DNA from: a virus
Virus record (IMG/VR): IMGVR_UViG_3300027733_000061
Location: 1-60,905 of that record
Direction: 5' to 3' (one strand)
Length of the DNA stretch: 60,905 bases
Part shown: piece after piece, positions 15,934 to 24,796 of the stretch
How the letters are laid out: the number at the start of each line of letters is the position of its first letter
Numbering within the stretch: position 1 is the first letter of the stretch
Program-made: the position numbers and the translations under genes
Notes under the pieces: generated by a model
Told to the model about the DNA's origin: nothing
Databases searched by the model: none
Seen by the model: the letters and a program-made list of their open reading frames with translations, nothing else

Positions 15934-18762
15934 ATGGTTCCACAAGAAGAAATTGAACGCTTTTTATTAGGCGAAGACGACGAAAAATATATCGTATCAC
16001 TCGAATACGATTACAAATCATCTAAAATTTATAAAGTAATCCAAGACCCTGTTAAGGGTAAATTATTACGCCCCGACACATTTATTCCATTTGCTTGGGT
16101 TGGCGACTTGAAAGGTAAAAACTTTTACAAGAACGACAAACACGCACAAAAACGTGCGATGAGTGAAAATGGTATTATCATAGAAAAACTTGATACTCAC
16201 GATGATGAACGTTTAGAGAACGGATTGAGGTATTTGGTTAAAACAACAAAGTCATACTCCAATCTTGTAAACTTCTTTAAAGGTGGAGGATTAGACCCAT
16301 GGGGTAGAGACAACACAGATTCAATTCAAATATTATCACCCGTAGAACAATACTTAATTCAAAAAAGTAAAAGACTATTCAAAGGTTTTGACGAATACGA
16401 TGAAATCCACAGGTTTGTATTCGATATTGAGACCACAGGTCTTGACCCTAAAACAAGTAAGATATTCTTGATTGGGATGAAAGACAATCGTGGTTTTCTA
16501 AAATTATTATCTGCACAAAATGAAGATGAAGAACGACAAATGATTGTCGACTTCTTTAAGACTATTGATGAGTTAAAACCATCTTTGATTGGGGGTTACA
16601 ACTCAGCATTCTTTGACTTCCCATTTATTCTAAAAAGAGCTGAAATATTAAAAGTTAATATCAAAAAAATCTGCAAGACCTTACATCCTGATTATACACT
16701 AAAACAAAAAGATGGTATTCTAAAGTTGGCGAACGAAATGGAACCATACGTTCAAACTCAAATGTGGGGATATAATATTGTTGATATTGCTCATGCGGTT
16801 CGTAGAGCTCAAGCAATCAACTCAGACATTAAAAGTTGGTCTTTGAAGTATATTACCAAGTTTATTGAAGCAGAAAAACCAAATCGTGTTTATGTTGAAG
16901 GGGATAAGATTGGTAAAATTTATTTTGATAATCTTGAATATTGGATGAACAAAGAAAACGGAGCATATAAGAAAGTTGGATTTGATTCAAAAATAGATGA
17001 AATATGTAAAAGAAGAGATGATGTTTATAAATTAGTTACAGGTTCAAAAATTATTGAGGACTACTTGGACGATGACCTTTATGAAACGATGATAGTTGAT
17101 GAACAGTTTAATCAAGCAAACTTCTTATTGTCTAAACTTGTACCAACAACATATGAAAGACTTTCAACTATGGGAACTGCAACATTATGGAAAATGATTA
17201 TGGCAGCATGGTCATATAAACATAACTTAGCATTACCAAGAAAATTAGAAAAAAGAAAATTTACAGGAGGTCTTTCTCGTTTAGTACAGGTTGGGTTCTC
17301 TAAAAACGTATTGAAACTTGACTACTCTTCACTATACCCATCTATTCAGTTGGTTCACGACGTATTCCCTAAATGTGACGTAACAGGAGCAATGAAAAGT
17401 ATGTTAAAGTATTTCCGTGATACTCGTATTAAATATAAGAACTTAGCAAGTGAATATAAATCTATTGACCCAAAACTTGCGATTTCTTACGACAGAAAAC
17501 AATTACCAATTAAAATCTTTATCAACGCATTCTTTGGTTCATTATCAGCACCACAAGTTTTTCCGTGGGGTGATATTGATATGGGTGAACAGATTACTTG
17601 TACAGGTAGACAATACCTACGTCAAATGATTATGTTCTTTATGAAAAGAGGTTATGTTCCTCTCGTAATGGATACGGATGGTGTAAACTTCGAAACACCA
17701 CAAGATAGAGAAGAGTATAAGTATATTGGAAAGGGGTTGAACGGATTGGTTAAAGAAGGTAAGGAATATATTGGAGCAGAAGCGGATGTTGCAGAATACA
17801 ATGATTTATTTTTACGAGGTGAAATGGGATTGGATATTGACGGTGTTTGGCCATCAACAATTAATGTGGCTCGTAAAAACTATGCACTTCTTACAGATAA
17901 GGGTAAAGTAAAACTTACAGGAAATAGTATTAAATCTAAAAAACTTCAAACATATGTTGCTGAATTTTTGGATAAGGGGCTTAGAATGTTGTTAGACGGT
18001 AAGGGTGGTGAGTTTTTAGATTTTTACTATGAATATGTGGACAAACTTTATAATAGACAAATCCCTTTGGCAAAAATTGCAAACAAAGCTCGGGTAAAAC
18101 AATCAATAGACGATTACAAAGTTCACATTACTAAAACTACAAAGGCAGGAAATATGATGTCCCGTCAGGCGCATATGGAACTTTTGATTAAAGAAGGTAA
18201 AAATCCAGGTCTTGGTGATACTATCTTCTATGTTAATAATGGTGAGAAAAAATCACATGGAGACGTTCAAAAGAAAAAAGATGAATTGGTTTTGAATTGT
18301 TATATGATTGATGAACGTGATATTGAAATGAATCCTGATTTATTGGGTGAGTATAATGTTCCAAGATATTTGGCAGCATTTAACAAAAGAATCGAACCAT
18401 TACTTGTTGTTTATAGACCTGAAATCAGAGAAGACATTTTAATTGAAGACCCAAAAGATAGACCTATCTTTACTAAGTCTCAAACTGAATTAGTACGCGG
18501 TTACCCAATGAAAGAGGCTCATCAAGATACATTAGAGGAAGTATTAACTTTATCTGACATGGAATTAACGTTTTGGAAAAACGTAGGTATTGACCCTTAC
18601 TATATGTATTTAGATGGTACTGTTGATTTAGTGGATGTTGATTGGGTTGAAAACAACAAAAAGTTAATGGAAGAGTTTGTCGTACAACAAAAAAAGGTGG
18701 ATATTGATGAATACTTTGAATTTGATGTGGATGGGGATTTAATGGCTCTTAGTTTCGACTAA
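15934..18762 (+). CDS. 43: Family B replicative DNA polymerase (T4 gp43-like)
   Basis: The 942-residue protein has both polymerase and proofreading domains. ExoI is FDIETTGLDP with D164 and E166. ExoII is GGYNSAFFDFPFI. An ExoIII-like Y-x3-D occurs in EDYLDDDLYE. Polymerase motif A is KLDYSSLYPS with D463, motif B is KIFINAFFGSL (K527, N531, G535), and motif C is MDTDGVNFE with D580 and D582. Motif B in most family B enzymes reads K-x3-N-S-x-Y-G; here Phe replaces Tyr and Ala replaces Ser. The enzyme is slightly longer than T4 gp43 (898). It would act with the helicase and gp32 encoded at 47334-52386. Its stop overlaps, tail to tail, the stop of the minus-strand gene at 18759. Confidence 0.96.
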   Translation: MVPQEEIERFLLGEDDEKYIVSLEYDYKSSKIYKVIQDPVKGKLLRPDTFIPFAWVGDLKGKNFYKNDKHAQKRAMSENGIIIEKLDTHDDERLENGLRYLVKTTKSYSNLVNFFKGGGLDPWGRDNTDSIQILSPVEQYLIQKSKRLFKGFDEYDEIHRFVFDIETTGLDPKTSKIFLIGMKDNRGFLKLLSAQNEDEERQMIVDFFKTIDELKPSLIGGYNSAFFDFPFILKRAEILKVNIKKICKTLHPDYTLKQKDGILKLANEMEPYVQTQMWGYNIVDIAHAVRRAQAINSDIKSWSLKYITKFIEAEKPNRVYVEGDKIGKIYFDNLEYWMNKENGAYKKVGFDSKIDEICKRRDDVYKLVTGSKIIEDYLDDDLYETMIVDEQFNQANFLLSKLVPTTYERLSTMGTATLWKMIMAAWSYKHNLALPRKLEKRKFTGGLSRLVQVGFSKNVLKLDYSSLYPSIQLVHDVFPKCDVTGAMKSMLKYFRDTRIKYKNLASEYKSIDPKLAISYDRKQLPIKIFINAFFGSLSAPQVFPWGDIDMGEQITCTGRQYLRQMIMFFMKRGYVPLVMDTDGVNFETPQDREEYKYIGKGLNGLVKEGKEYIGAEADVAEYNDLFLRGEMGLDIDGVWPSTINVARKNYALLTDKGKVKLTGNSIKSKKLQTYVAEFLDKGLRMLLDGKGGEFLDFYYEYVDKLYNRQIPLAKIANKARVKQSIDDYKVHITKTTKAGNMMSRQAHMELLIKEGKNPGLGDTIFYVNNGEKKSHGDVQKKKDELVLNCYMIDERDIEMNPDLLGEYNVPRYLAAFNKRIEPLLVVYRPEIREDILIEDPKDRPIFTKSQTELVRGYPMKEAHQDTLEEVLTLSDMELTFWKNVGIDPYYMYLDGTVDLVDVDWVENNKKLMEEFVVQQKKVDIDEYFEFDVDGDLMALSFD

Positions 18763-19091
18763 GAGTTTTTTAATCCGTCTGAAGATAATATATACCAGTA
18801 ATTTCCGACTTTTTTAAACTCAACGCACGAGCCTTTAGTTAATTCAACTTCTTCATATTGCTCATCAATTAATGAGTCTCCCTTTACTAAAACATTCGTC
18901 ATAGATTTTACAACAACGTGGTCGGTATTTGATGAATTTAACAAAAGTTCACAATTTTCAACTCCCGAAACAATAATGACGTATTCACCATTGGTTTCAT
19001 AATAAGAGTTTGAAACTATTGCAGAATCTGATGTTTCAACGCTATTACCATTAATTATTCTAATTGAAGGAATAGATTTAAATACTGACAT
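18759..19091 (-). CDS. Small beta-rich protein, possible decoration or fibre module
   Basis: The 110-residue protein is made of short strands with turns (SAIVSNSYYETNGEYVIIVSG, CELLLNSSNTDHVVVKSM). It ends with CVEFKKVGNYWYILSSDG, a segment typical of trimeric phage fibre or decoration tips where an Asp/Tyr-Trp strand closes the fold. There is no catalytic motif. It lies 7 bases downstream of the neck-protein gene and is probably co-transcribed with it. Its 3' end overlaps the 3' end of the polymerase gene by 4 bases. Function is inferred from fold-like features only. Confidence 0.5.
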   Translation of the reverse strand: MSVFKSIPSIRIINGNSVETSDSAIVSNSYYETNGEYVIIVSGVENCELLLNSSNTDHVVVKSMTNVLVKGDSLIDEQYEEVELTKGSCVEFKKVGNYWYILSSDGLKNS

Positions 19092-19098
19092 AAAAAAA

Positions 19099-20220
19099 TT
19101 ATATGATATTATAAGGACTTGTAAATGCTCTAAATTTCAAGGCTTTGTTCAAGTTTTCGGCCTGTAAGGCTTTTTGCTCCATTTGTTTTTCAGGTCTTAA
19201 TCTTTCAAGTCTTGCTTTCAATTCTTCCCACAACATTGTCTTTTCATCTTTAGCTTCAGTGTTTAAACTTTGCCACTCTAAGGTTAATTCACTATCAGGG
19301 GTCTTCAAACTACCACTATACTTACCTCTTACTTTTGCCAAAGTTTCTTTACAATACGCAGTAAACCATCTTCTAACCCAAGTTTTTGCTGGTGAATTTA
19401 ATTCATCCCATCTCATTTCATCAATTGGAACGTCAGAAGGAAGTCTAACAACGTCAGGATTTTTCGCTAAACAATCATCTCTATCAAAAGTATCATAATA
19501 CCAATACCATACTTTGTATTTTTGATAAGCAATATTTCCAAAATCAAATTTTCCACCAGGTACATTCATTAAATGTAATGCTTTTTTTCCTTCAGGAAGT
19601 GCTGTTATTCTATAAGTCAAATCTCCTGTTATGATTCTTCTTTTCATTTGAATGTCAGCCATTCTAAGTAAAATATCAAAGGCTGGTGTAATAAAATAAT
19701 TTCCTGTTGTCCCCATTTGAGAAAATCCTGCCCCACCGCCTAAACCAATACCGCCAAATCCACCAAATCCACCCATAAACGGGTCAAAATATGCTGCGTC
19801 TAATTCAGAACGAGAAAACCATAATATTTCATTAACTTCGCGACCTGCAGGTATTTCATATATTTGTTGATTAGAAACTAAATCGATATAATCTTTTTTC
19901 AATACATAATCACCACCAGCTTGTAATCCCACAATTTTTGAATACGCGTAAGTATATTGTGTTTCCCAATCCATACTTCTTGTAGTAAAGGCTCTTGTTA
20001 GTGATTGCTCATCTAAATTCAAACCATTCAAAGAAGACCATTGAGCCTCAATCAACCAATCGTTTACATGTTGTGCGTAATCCTGAATAGATAATTCTAA
20101 TAATGAATCCATCATTTCATCTTCTAATTCAACACTACGAATAGGGGCACCTAAAAGATTTTTTATTCTTTTATATAATTTACTTCTTTCAGGTTCGGTG
20201 ATAATTACAGTAGTTGCCAT
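19099..20220 (-). CDS. 13: Neck / head-completion protein (T4 gp13-like)
   Basis: The 373-residue protein has the N-terminal pattern of T4-type neck proteins: a helix, then IKNLLGAPIRSVELEDEMMD and a second helix with an aromatic Tyr (SIQDYAQHVNDWLIEAQW). These residues match the 'LG.P...VEL.DE.id..l..A...Y' layout of gp13. A glycine-rich loop FMGGFGGFGGIGLGGGAGF sits near residues 148-166 and is absent from T4 gp13 (309 residues). The C-terminal half is helical with WVRRWFTAYCKETLAKVRGKYSG. The protein probably joins the packaged head to the tail. A late-type TATTTATA box ends 12 nt before the ATG. Assignment by pattern, not by alignment. Confidence 0.6.
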   Translation of the reverse strand: MATTVIITEPERSKLYKRIKNLLGAPIRSVELEDEMMDSLLELSIQDYAQHVNDWLIEAQWSSLNGLNLDEQSLTRAFTTRSMDWETQYTYAYSKIVGLQAGGDYVLKKDYIDLVSNQQIYEIPAGREVNEILWFSRSELDAAYFDPFMGGFGGFGGIGLGGGAGFSQMGTTGNYFITPAFDILLRMADIQMKRRIITGDLTYRITALPEGKKALHLMNVPGGKFDFGNIAYQKYKVWYWYYDTFDRDDCLAKNPDVVRLPSDVPIDEMRWDELNSPAKTWVRRWFTAYCKETLAKVRGKYSGSLKTPDSELTLEWQSLNTEAKDEKTMLWEELKARLERLRPEKQMEQKALQAENLNKALKFRAFTSPYNII

Positions 20221-20232
20221 AAGTTTTTATTA

Positions 20233-20240
20233 TATAAATA
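20233..20240 (-). promoter_or_regulatory. Late-type TATTTATA box for the neck protein gene
   Basis: Minus-strand TATTTATA ends 12 nt before the ATG at 20220, in the short gap between the SOD stop and the neck gene start. Confidence 0.5.
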
Positions 20241-20244
20241 TAAT

Positions 20245-20964
20245 TTAGTTGTTAAGTTTAGACTGAGTAGAATACAAATCATTAACAAATCCCCAATTAA
20301 CCACTTTCCAAAAATTAGATACGTACTTGTCTCTTAGATTTTTGTATTTTAAATAATAAGCGTGTTCCCAAACGTCAAGACCTAACAAGGGGTAACCTCT
20401 TTCTTCTTGATTATCCATTAGGGGATTGTCTTGATTTGCGGTGGTTACAATTTTCAATCTATTTTTATCTGTAAGAATCAACCAAACCCAACCTGAACCA
20501 AAACAAGATTTGGCGGCGTCTTCAAATTCTGTTTTAAATTTTTCAAATGAACCGAAAGTCTTTTCTATTTTACTTTTGATGGGGTCGTCTAACTTTTGTT
20601 TTTTAGGCGACATCATTTTCCAAAACAACGCATGATTAAATGCGCCACCACCATTATTTCTAACTATTGTATTAAAACTTGAAATGTCAGATATAATTTG
20701 TTCTAAGTCTAAATCTTTACCACTTATTTTTTCTAATTCTTTATTCAATTTATCAACATAACCTTTGTAATGTTTGTTGTAGTGAGTTTTCATTGTTTCA
20801 CTATCAATAAAAACTTCTAAAGAATCATATTCGTAAGGTAGTTTATCTATACTTATTTTTTTTATTTCATTAATTAGATTAGTTTTTTGTGCTGAATCAA
20901 TTTCTAACAACTGTTCTATTTTGTAAATTTTCTGTAGATAACTTTCAAAAATATTATTCCCCAT
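20245..20964 (-). CDS. sod: Mn-type superoxide dismutase with N-terminal extension
   Basis: Residues 41-232 form a complete Fe/Mn superoxide dismutase, which converts superoxide to H2O2 and O2. All four metal ligands are present: H61 (MKTHYNKHY), H111 (FNHALFW), D197 and H201 (LDVWEHAYY). The Gln in TTANQDNPL (Q178) and the Gly-rich GGGAFNH strand match Mn enzymes, whereas Fe enzymes carry the Gln near the second His. The N-terminal 40 residues are an added helical segment. There is no signal peptide, so it acts in the host cytosol or inside virions. A TATTTATA box ends only 4 nt before the ATG, the late-gene signature. SOD is rare in tailed phages, and the host is likely aerobic. Confidence 0.93.
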   Translation of the reverse strand: MGNNIFESYLQKIYKIEQLLEIDSAQKTNLINEIKKISIDKLPYEYDSLEVFIDSETMKTHYNKHYKGYVDKLNKELEKISGKDLDLEQIISDISSFNTIVRNNGGGAFNHALFWKMMSPKKQKLDDPIKSKIEKTFGSFEKFKTEFEDAAKSCFGSGWVWLILTDKNRLKIVTTANQDNPLMDNQEERGYPLLGLDVWEHAYYLKYKNLRDKYVSNFWKVVNWGFVNDLYSTQSKLNN

Positions 20965-20968
20965 GATA

Positions 20969-20976
20969 TATAAATA
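20969..20976 (-). promoter_or_regulatory. Late-type TATTTATA box for the SOD gene
   Basis: The box lies between the SNF2 helicase stop (20977) and the SOD start. It ends 4 nt before the ATG, so transcription would begin at or next to the start codon. Confidence 0.5.
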
Positions 20977-22740
20977 TCATCGATTACCAGAAATTAAATT
21001 TAACATTTCTTCAATTGTGGATGCATCATCAAACATATCGTCACCCATTACTGTTGAAATAATTTTCTTTTTTCTATTTAAGATGTCGTAAATTGCACCT
21101 TCTATTGTATTTTCAAAAAGAGGGTAATAAACTGATGTTGAATTTTTTTGACCAATTCTATGTGACCTATCTTCTGCTTGTGAATGTTCAGCAGGAACAA
21201 AAGATAAATCATTCATAATAACGGCTTCGGCAGATGTTAAAGTAATACCAACACCTGCGGCTTTCAAGTTTCCAACAAATACTTTGATTTTATCATTTGT
21301 TTGAAACTCATCAACCGCATTTTGTCTGTGAAACTTGGAACAACTACCATCTAAATAAACCGCAGATTTACCAAAGTGATTATAGATTTGATTTAATGTA
21401 TCTGTAAAATTTGTAAATATAATAACCTTTTTACCTTGTTCTATAATGTTTTCCGCTAACTCTATTGTGTTATTAATTTTTTCTTGTGCGATTACTTTTC
21501 TTACTTTCATTAGTTTACCAAACTGAATTGTAAGTGAAGATGACTCTTCAGGGTTTTGGTCATACCAATCAAAATATTCACCCATTAATTCTTCGTAGTC
21601 TTTTGATTTTAGCCTTAAATAAACAGGTGTAATAATTTTTTCAGGTAAATCTAAAACTTCTTCTTTTAATCTTCTTAGAATGTGTGTTGAGGTTCTTTCT
21701 CTTAATTCGTCAAGATTAGATGCCCCTGTAACATTCCACACTTTTCTTTTTCCAACACTAAATTGAAATCCATTACAATATCTTTTAGCATAAGCCATCC
21801 AATTCATTGCCACAGGACTATCAACAAGGTTTAATAAATTATAATAATTCATAGGTCTAGAGGTCATAGGTGTTCCTGATAATAACCAAACTCTATTTGA
21901 TTTACTTGCAATGTCGTTGGCAATTTTTGTTCTTTGCGCTTGTGGATTAGAAATCATATGTGCTTCATCCATGATTACTAAATCAAAATTAATTTTCATA
22001 ATTTCTGACTTATCCTTTTCTTTAATGTCGTGGAAATTTTTTAAGATGTCGTAGTTCACAATAACAAAATCATGTTCATCTGAAAATTTCTTACCTTCCG
22101 CAATATAAACAGACCTATCTGAATAATTTGCAATTTCTCTTTGCCAGTTTATTTTTAATGATGCGGGACACACAATTAAAACTTTTTTAGCTCCCGTTTC
22201 TAACGCAGCAATGATAGTTGATGTTGTTTTACCAAGACCCATGTCATCGGCCAGAATAAACTTTTTATTTCTTACTAATTTTTCAATTGCTTCTTTTTGA
22301 TGTTCCATAGGAGGTCTATGAGTGTACTTACCATAATCAATAGAAATGTTTTTAACTTCATTATCTTTTAGTAATGCCGATTTTGGCATCCAAAAGTCAT
22401 GTAAAGTTTCACCTGAAAAGATTTTACCCCAAATATGATATGCCTTGTCTTTTTCAACCAACAACTTTTCAACATATATTTCAGAAGGTTCCTTAGTATA
22501 CATCTTATCTTCCATCAGTTTTTTACCAAAATATGAATCAAGTTTGACCCATTTTTTTGCAACTTTTGGTTGTGTTGTGTTATAATTATTGATATAATCC
22601 GACTGCGGTCTTGTAGGTACGAAAGACTTACTGTTCTCTTTTTTGTGTTTTAAATTAAGGATATAGTTATTTGACCCTTCGTAATCATCTAATATTAAAA
22701 GGGCTTTTGATTCGGGTGTTTTAGGCACAAAATCTTCCAT
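20977..22740 (-). CDS. SNF2-type DNA helicase/translocase (UvsW-like role)
   Basis: The 587-residue protein has a full SNF2 motor: motif I DDMGLGKTT (165-173), DEAH box at 258-261 (IMDEAHMIS), motif III LLSGTPM (287-292), motif IV-like VIIFTNFTDTLNQI, motif V GVGITLTSA and motif VI DRSHRIGQ near residue 537. The N-terminal 140 residues include an HARP-like or accessory region with basic and aromatic residues. SNF2 translocases in T4-type phages perform UvsW-like branch migration and fork regression during recombination-dependent replication. A promoter ATTG-N19-TATATTTT lies directly upstream, leaving only a few bases before the ATG. Confidence 0.93.
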   Translation of the reverse strand: MEDFVPKTPESKALLILDDYEGSNNYILNLKHKKENSKSFVPTRPQSDYINNYNTTQPKVAKKWVKLDSYFGKKLMEDKMYTKEPSEIYVEKLLVEKDKAYHIWGKIFSGETLHDFWMPKSALLKDNEVKNISIDYGKYTHRPPMEHQKEAIEKLVRNKKFILADDMGLGKTTSTIIAALETGAKKVLIVCPASLKINWQREIANYSDRSVYIAEGKKFSDEHDFVIVNYDILKNFHDIKEKDKSEIMKINFDLVIMDEAHMISNPQAQRTKIANDIASKSNRVWLLSGTPMTSRPMNYYNLLNLVDSPVAMNWMAYAKRYCNGFQFSVGKRKVWNVTGASNLDELRERTSTHILRRLKEEVLDLPEKIITPVYLRLKSKDYEELMGEYFDWYDQNPEESSSLTIQFGKLMKVRKVIAQEKINNTIELAENIIEQGKKVIIFTNFTDTLNQIYNHFGKSAVYLDGSCSKFHRQNAVDEFQTNDKIKVFVGNLKAAGVGITLTSAEAVIMNDLSFVPAEHSQAEDRSHRIGQKNSTSVYYPLFENTIEGAIYDILNRKKKIISTVMGDDMFDDASTIEEMLNLISGNR

Positions 22741-22749
22741 AGTATATAT

Positions 22750-22780
22750 AAAATATAATAAAATTCAAGAAAAAATCAAT
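22750..22780 (-). promoter_or_regulatory. Putative -33/-7 promoter of the SNF2 helicase gene
   Basis: Read on the minus strand: ATTG at 22780-22777, 19 nt, then TATATTTT at 22757-22750. The ATG at 22740 follows so closely that the mRNA leader would be at most about 5 nt. Confidence 0.45.
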
Positions 22781-22785
22781 CAAAG

Positions 22786-22793
22786 TATTTATA
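22786..22793 (+). promoter_or_regulatory. Late-type TATTTATA box for the gp14-like gene
   Basis: TATTTATA preceded by AG ends only 3 nt before the ATG at 22797, which makes it one of the closest box-to-start spacings in the window. Confidence 0.5.
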
Positions 22794-22796
22794 GGT

Positions 22797-23312
22797 ATGA
22801 CACAACCTAAAGTTCCAATAACAAGATTAAATAAGTTTTTTGCAGAAGAAGACTTTAATTTGGATATAAAAATGGGAAGAGAATGGTTAGAGGGAGATAT
22901 GAACTTCACTTTAGTTTTATATAAAGTCGATAGGCAAAAAACAAATAACGACGATGTGTATGGTGAAGCCTTAAAAGGTGGGATACAATTTTTACCACCA
23001 ATAGAATTTAAAGGTTTGGTTAAAATAGAGGCTCCTGCAAACCAAGACTACGGCTCAACAAAATTAGAACAGTTAGAACCGGGTAATTTAACTGTTAGTG
23101 TTTATCAAGATTATTTAGACGACTTAGAAATTGATATAGAATATGGTGATTATATTGGATACTATGAAACAGAAAGTAGAGTTAGATATTATAGTGTGGT
23201 AAATGATGGTAGGGTGTTTACTGACAATAAACATACCTATGGTGGTTATAAAAGATTTTATAGAACAATTGTTGCAACCCCTGTTACCAATAATGAATTT
23301 GAAGGAATTTAA
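22797..23312 (+). CDS. Neck / head-closure protein (T4 gp14-like, tentative)
   Basis: The 171-residue protein is beta-rich. It contains VYGEALKG near residue 52, a middle strand TVSVYQDYLDDLEIDIEYGDYIGY and RYYSVVNDGRVF, then TYGGYKRFYRTIVATPV. This order (a FGE/YGE motif, a GDxIxY strand, then an aromatic strand with Arg) resembles T4 gp14 and other head-closure proteins. The protein is shorter than T4 gp14 (256). It lies between gp13-like and gp15-like genes, the expected neighbourhood for a second neck protein. The start used is the ATG at 22797, with an internal Met at residue 26 as the alternative. Confidence 0.5.
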   Translation: MTQPKVPITRLNKFFAEEDFNLDIKMGREWLEGDMNFTLVLYKVDRQKTNNDDVYGEALKGGIQFLPPIEFKGLVKIEAPANQDYGSTKLEQLEPGNLTVSVYQDYLDDLEIDIEYGDYIGYYETESRVRYYSVVNDGRVFTDNKHTYGGYKRFYRTIVATPVTNNEFEGI

Positions 23313-23319
23313 TTAAATT

Positions 23320-24552
23320 ATGACTTTTCCAAAACAAGTAAAAAAACATTTACCTTTGATTCCACAAAAGTTTGGTGTGGAAAGAAGAGAAGAAATGCTC
23401 GAAGACATAACAAGACATGGAACGTTTTTACCAAAAGGGGTATTACATGCCGATTTGGACAGGGGGTTTTTAGATTTTGTTAAAGACAAATTGGAATTAG
23501 TTGTTGATGAAAAAAAAGTACCTTTGATTGATAGAATTATAACCAATCAAAATTGGATGCAATTTACACAAACGTGGAATTTTCAAGATTTAGATAAAAA
23601 TATATCATTACCTTTTTTAGCAATTGTAAGAACTCCTGAAGTTAAACCAGGTAAATATGTTGGAGGTAAATTTAATGTCCCTGAAAAACTTAGAATTAAT
23701 TATTTTACAGTACCAACATGGGATGGTCAAAGAAAAGGTGCTGATGTCTATAAAGTTCCACAACCTGTTGCCGTTGATATTGTTTACAATTTAAAGTTGT
23801 TTTGTAATCGAATGAGAGAAAACAACGAGTTTAACAAAATTGTTATGCAAACATTCGCGTCTTCTCAATCCTATACTCAAATCAATGGACACTATATGCC
23901 AATAATGATGGAAGAAGTGTCCGATGAGTCAGTAAAAGATTTAGAAAAAAGAAAATACTACATTATAAATTACAAGTTGACACTACAAGGGTTTTTATTA
24001 GATGAAGAAGATTTTCAAGTTTCTCCCGCAATATCAAGATATATGACGATGTTTGAAGTAGATACAAAAATTAAAACTAGACGAGTTGAAATTGAACCTC
24101 CACGACCCGACAACTTTGATTTTGATTTTACTTTTTTACCTGGAGTAACACAATTATCTGAAGTTTTTAGATACACAGCAGATTTAAAAGTTGTTGAATT
24201 GCAAAATTTATCAAGTTGTTATAATTTTAATTATACCGCAACGACAAACAACACTTTAAATTTTGTAACATGTAATAGTGGGCCATCAATTATATCAGGA
24301 ATAACAAGTGGTAATACAGGTACTATTTGTGTTCAAGGAGGTACTTTCCCTGTATTTTCAAACCCAACAGGTGCGACAACAAATTCAACAACATCTTGTG
24401 GTAGTGCATTTTCTGTTTATATAAATGGTCTTTACATAGGTGATGATTTGGATGTTATTCAAGTTAATGATGGAGACTCTCTATTAATAAAGGTATATAA
24501 AAGTTTAATTACTCAAACATCAGTAATTAAAACCGTCGCCTATTTTGTTTAA
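23320..24552 (+). CDS. 15: Tail sheath terminator (T4 gp15-like) with extra C-terminal domain
   Basis: Residues 110-275 match T4 gp15: VPQPVAVDIVYNLKLFCNR, NKIVMQTFASSQ, then IMMEEVSD and YYIINYKLTLQGFLLDEEDFQ. In T4 the equivalent stretch reads IKMIYELSIFTRY..EDDMFQIVEQILPYFQP followed by RRRIEWSLTFEVNGWMYPP. The protein caps the sheath and tube at the neck, and T4 gp15 is only 272 residues. Here the last 120 residues form a Ser/Thr/Asn-rich beta domain with VYINGLYIGDDLDVIQVNDGD, an Ig- or carbohydrate-binding-like turn pattern. The extension may decorate the neck. The gene starts 7 bases after the gp14-like stop. Confidence 0.7.
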   Translation: MTFPKQVKKHLPLIPQKFGVERREEMLEDITRHGTFLPKGVLHADLDRGFLDFVKDKLELVVDEKKVPLIDRIITNQNWMQFTQTWNFQDLDKNISLPFLAIVRTPEVKPGKYVGGKFNVPEKLRINYFTVPTWDGQRKGADVYKVPQPVAVDIVYNLKLFCNRMRENNEFNKIVMQTFASSQSYTQINGHYMPIMMEEVSDESVKDLEKRKYYIINYKLTLQGFLLDEEDFQVSPAISRYMTMFEVDTKIKTRRVEIEPPRPDNFDFDFTFLPGVTQLSEVFRYTADLKVVELQNLSSCYNFNYTATTNNTLNFVTCNSGPSIISGITSGNTGTICVQGGTFPVFSNPTGATTNSTTSCGSAFSVYINGLYIGDDLDVIQVNDGDSLLIKVYKSLITQTSVIKTVAYFV

Positions 24553-24707
24553 TCTTCACCGTATATATCTTTAGGTTTACTACAAGTTTTAATTATTAAA
24601 TTTTCTAAAAACTTATACAATTTCAAACCATTTTTTTCGCAGTAAGTTTTTAATACTGAATGGACATCATCAGATATTTTAATGTTTTTAATTTTTTTAT
24701 TTTTCAT
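24549..24707 (-). CDS. Small ribbon-helix-helix (Arc/CopG-like) regulator
   Basis: This is an unlisted 52-residue minus-strand frame starting at the ATG at 24707 and stopping just inside the 3' end of the gp15-like gene. The product is MKNKKIKNIKISDDVHSVLK followed by TYCEKNGLKLYKFLENLIIK. The pattern (basic tip, KIKIS beta ribbon, helix, GLKLYKFLE turn and helix) is typical of ribbon-helix-helix repressors, which dimerise through the beta ribbon and bind palindromic operators. It lies divergent to the tail sheath gene and is preceded by a -33/-7 promoter and a 5' hairpin. Likely a DNA-binding transcription regulator; the target is unknown, but the adjacent inverted repeat is a candidate. Confidence 0.65.
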   Translation of the reverse strand: MKNKKIKNIKISDDVHSVLKTYCEKNGLKLYKFLENLIIKTCSKPKDIYGED

Positions 24708-24727
24708 AATAATTTAAGGTGAGAAAA

Positions 24728-24749
24728 AAGGCAGAATTTTGTCTGCCTT
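24728..24749 (-). terminator. Hairpin with T-tract in the leader of the RHH gene
   Basis: On the minus strand, AAGGCAGA (24749-24742) pairs with TCTGCCTT (24735-24728) and is followed by TTTTTT (to about 24723). It looks like a strong terminator placed between the promoter and the ATG at 24707. It could terminate most transcripts early (attenuation), make a short RNA, or stabilise the mRNA 5' end. Confidence 0.55.
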
Positions 24750-24755
24750 ATCAGA

Positions 24756-24787
24756 TAAATATATTATTGTCAATAGTTTTTTGCAAA
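24756..24787 (-). promoter_or_regulatory. Putative -33/-7 promoter of the RHH gene
   Basis: On the minus strand, TTTG (24787-24784) is followed by 20 nt and TATATTTA (24763-24756). The transcription start would fall near 24750, at the base of the hairpin. Confidence 0.5.
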
Positions 24788-24793
24788 AATTGA
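24770..24793. promoter_or_regulatory. Inverted repeat, candidate RHH operator
   Basis: A perfect 12-bp palindrome (TTTTTGCAAAAA, 24778-24789) sits inside an outer inverted repeat TCAAT...ATTGA (24770-24774 and 24789-24793). It overlaps the -33 region of the RHH promoter and lies 3 nt before the sheath late-type box. Confidence 0.4.
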
Positions 24794-24796
24794 ATG

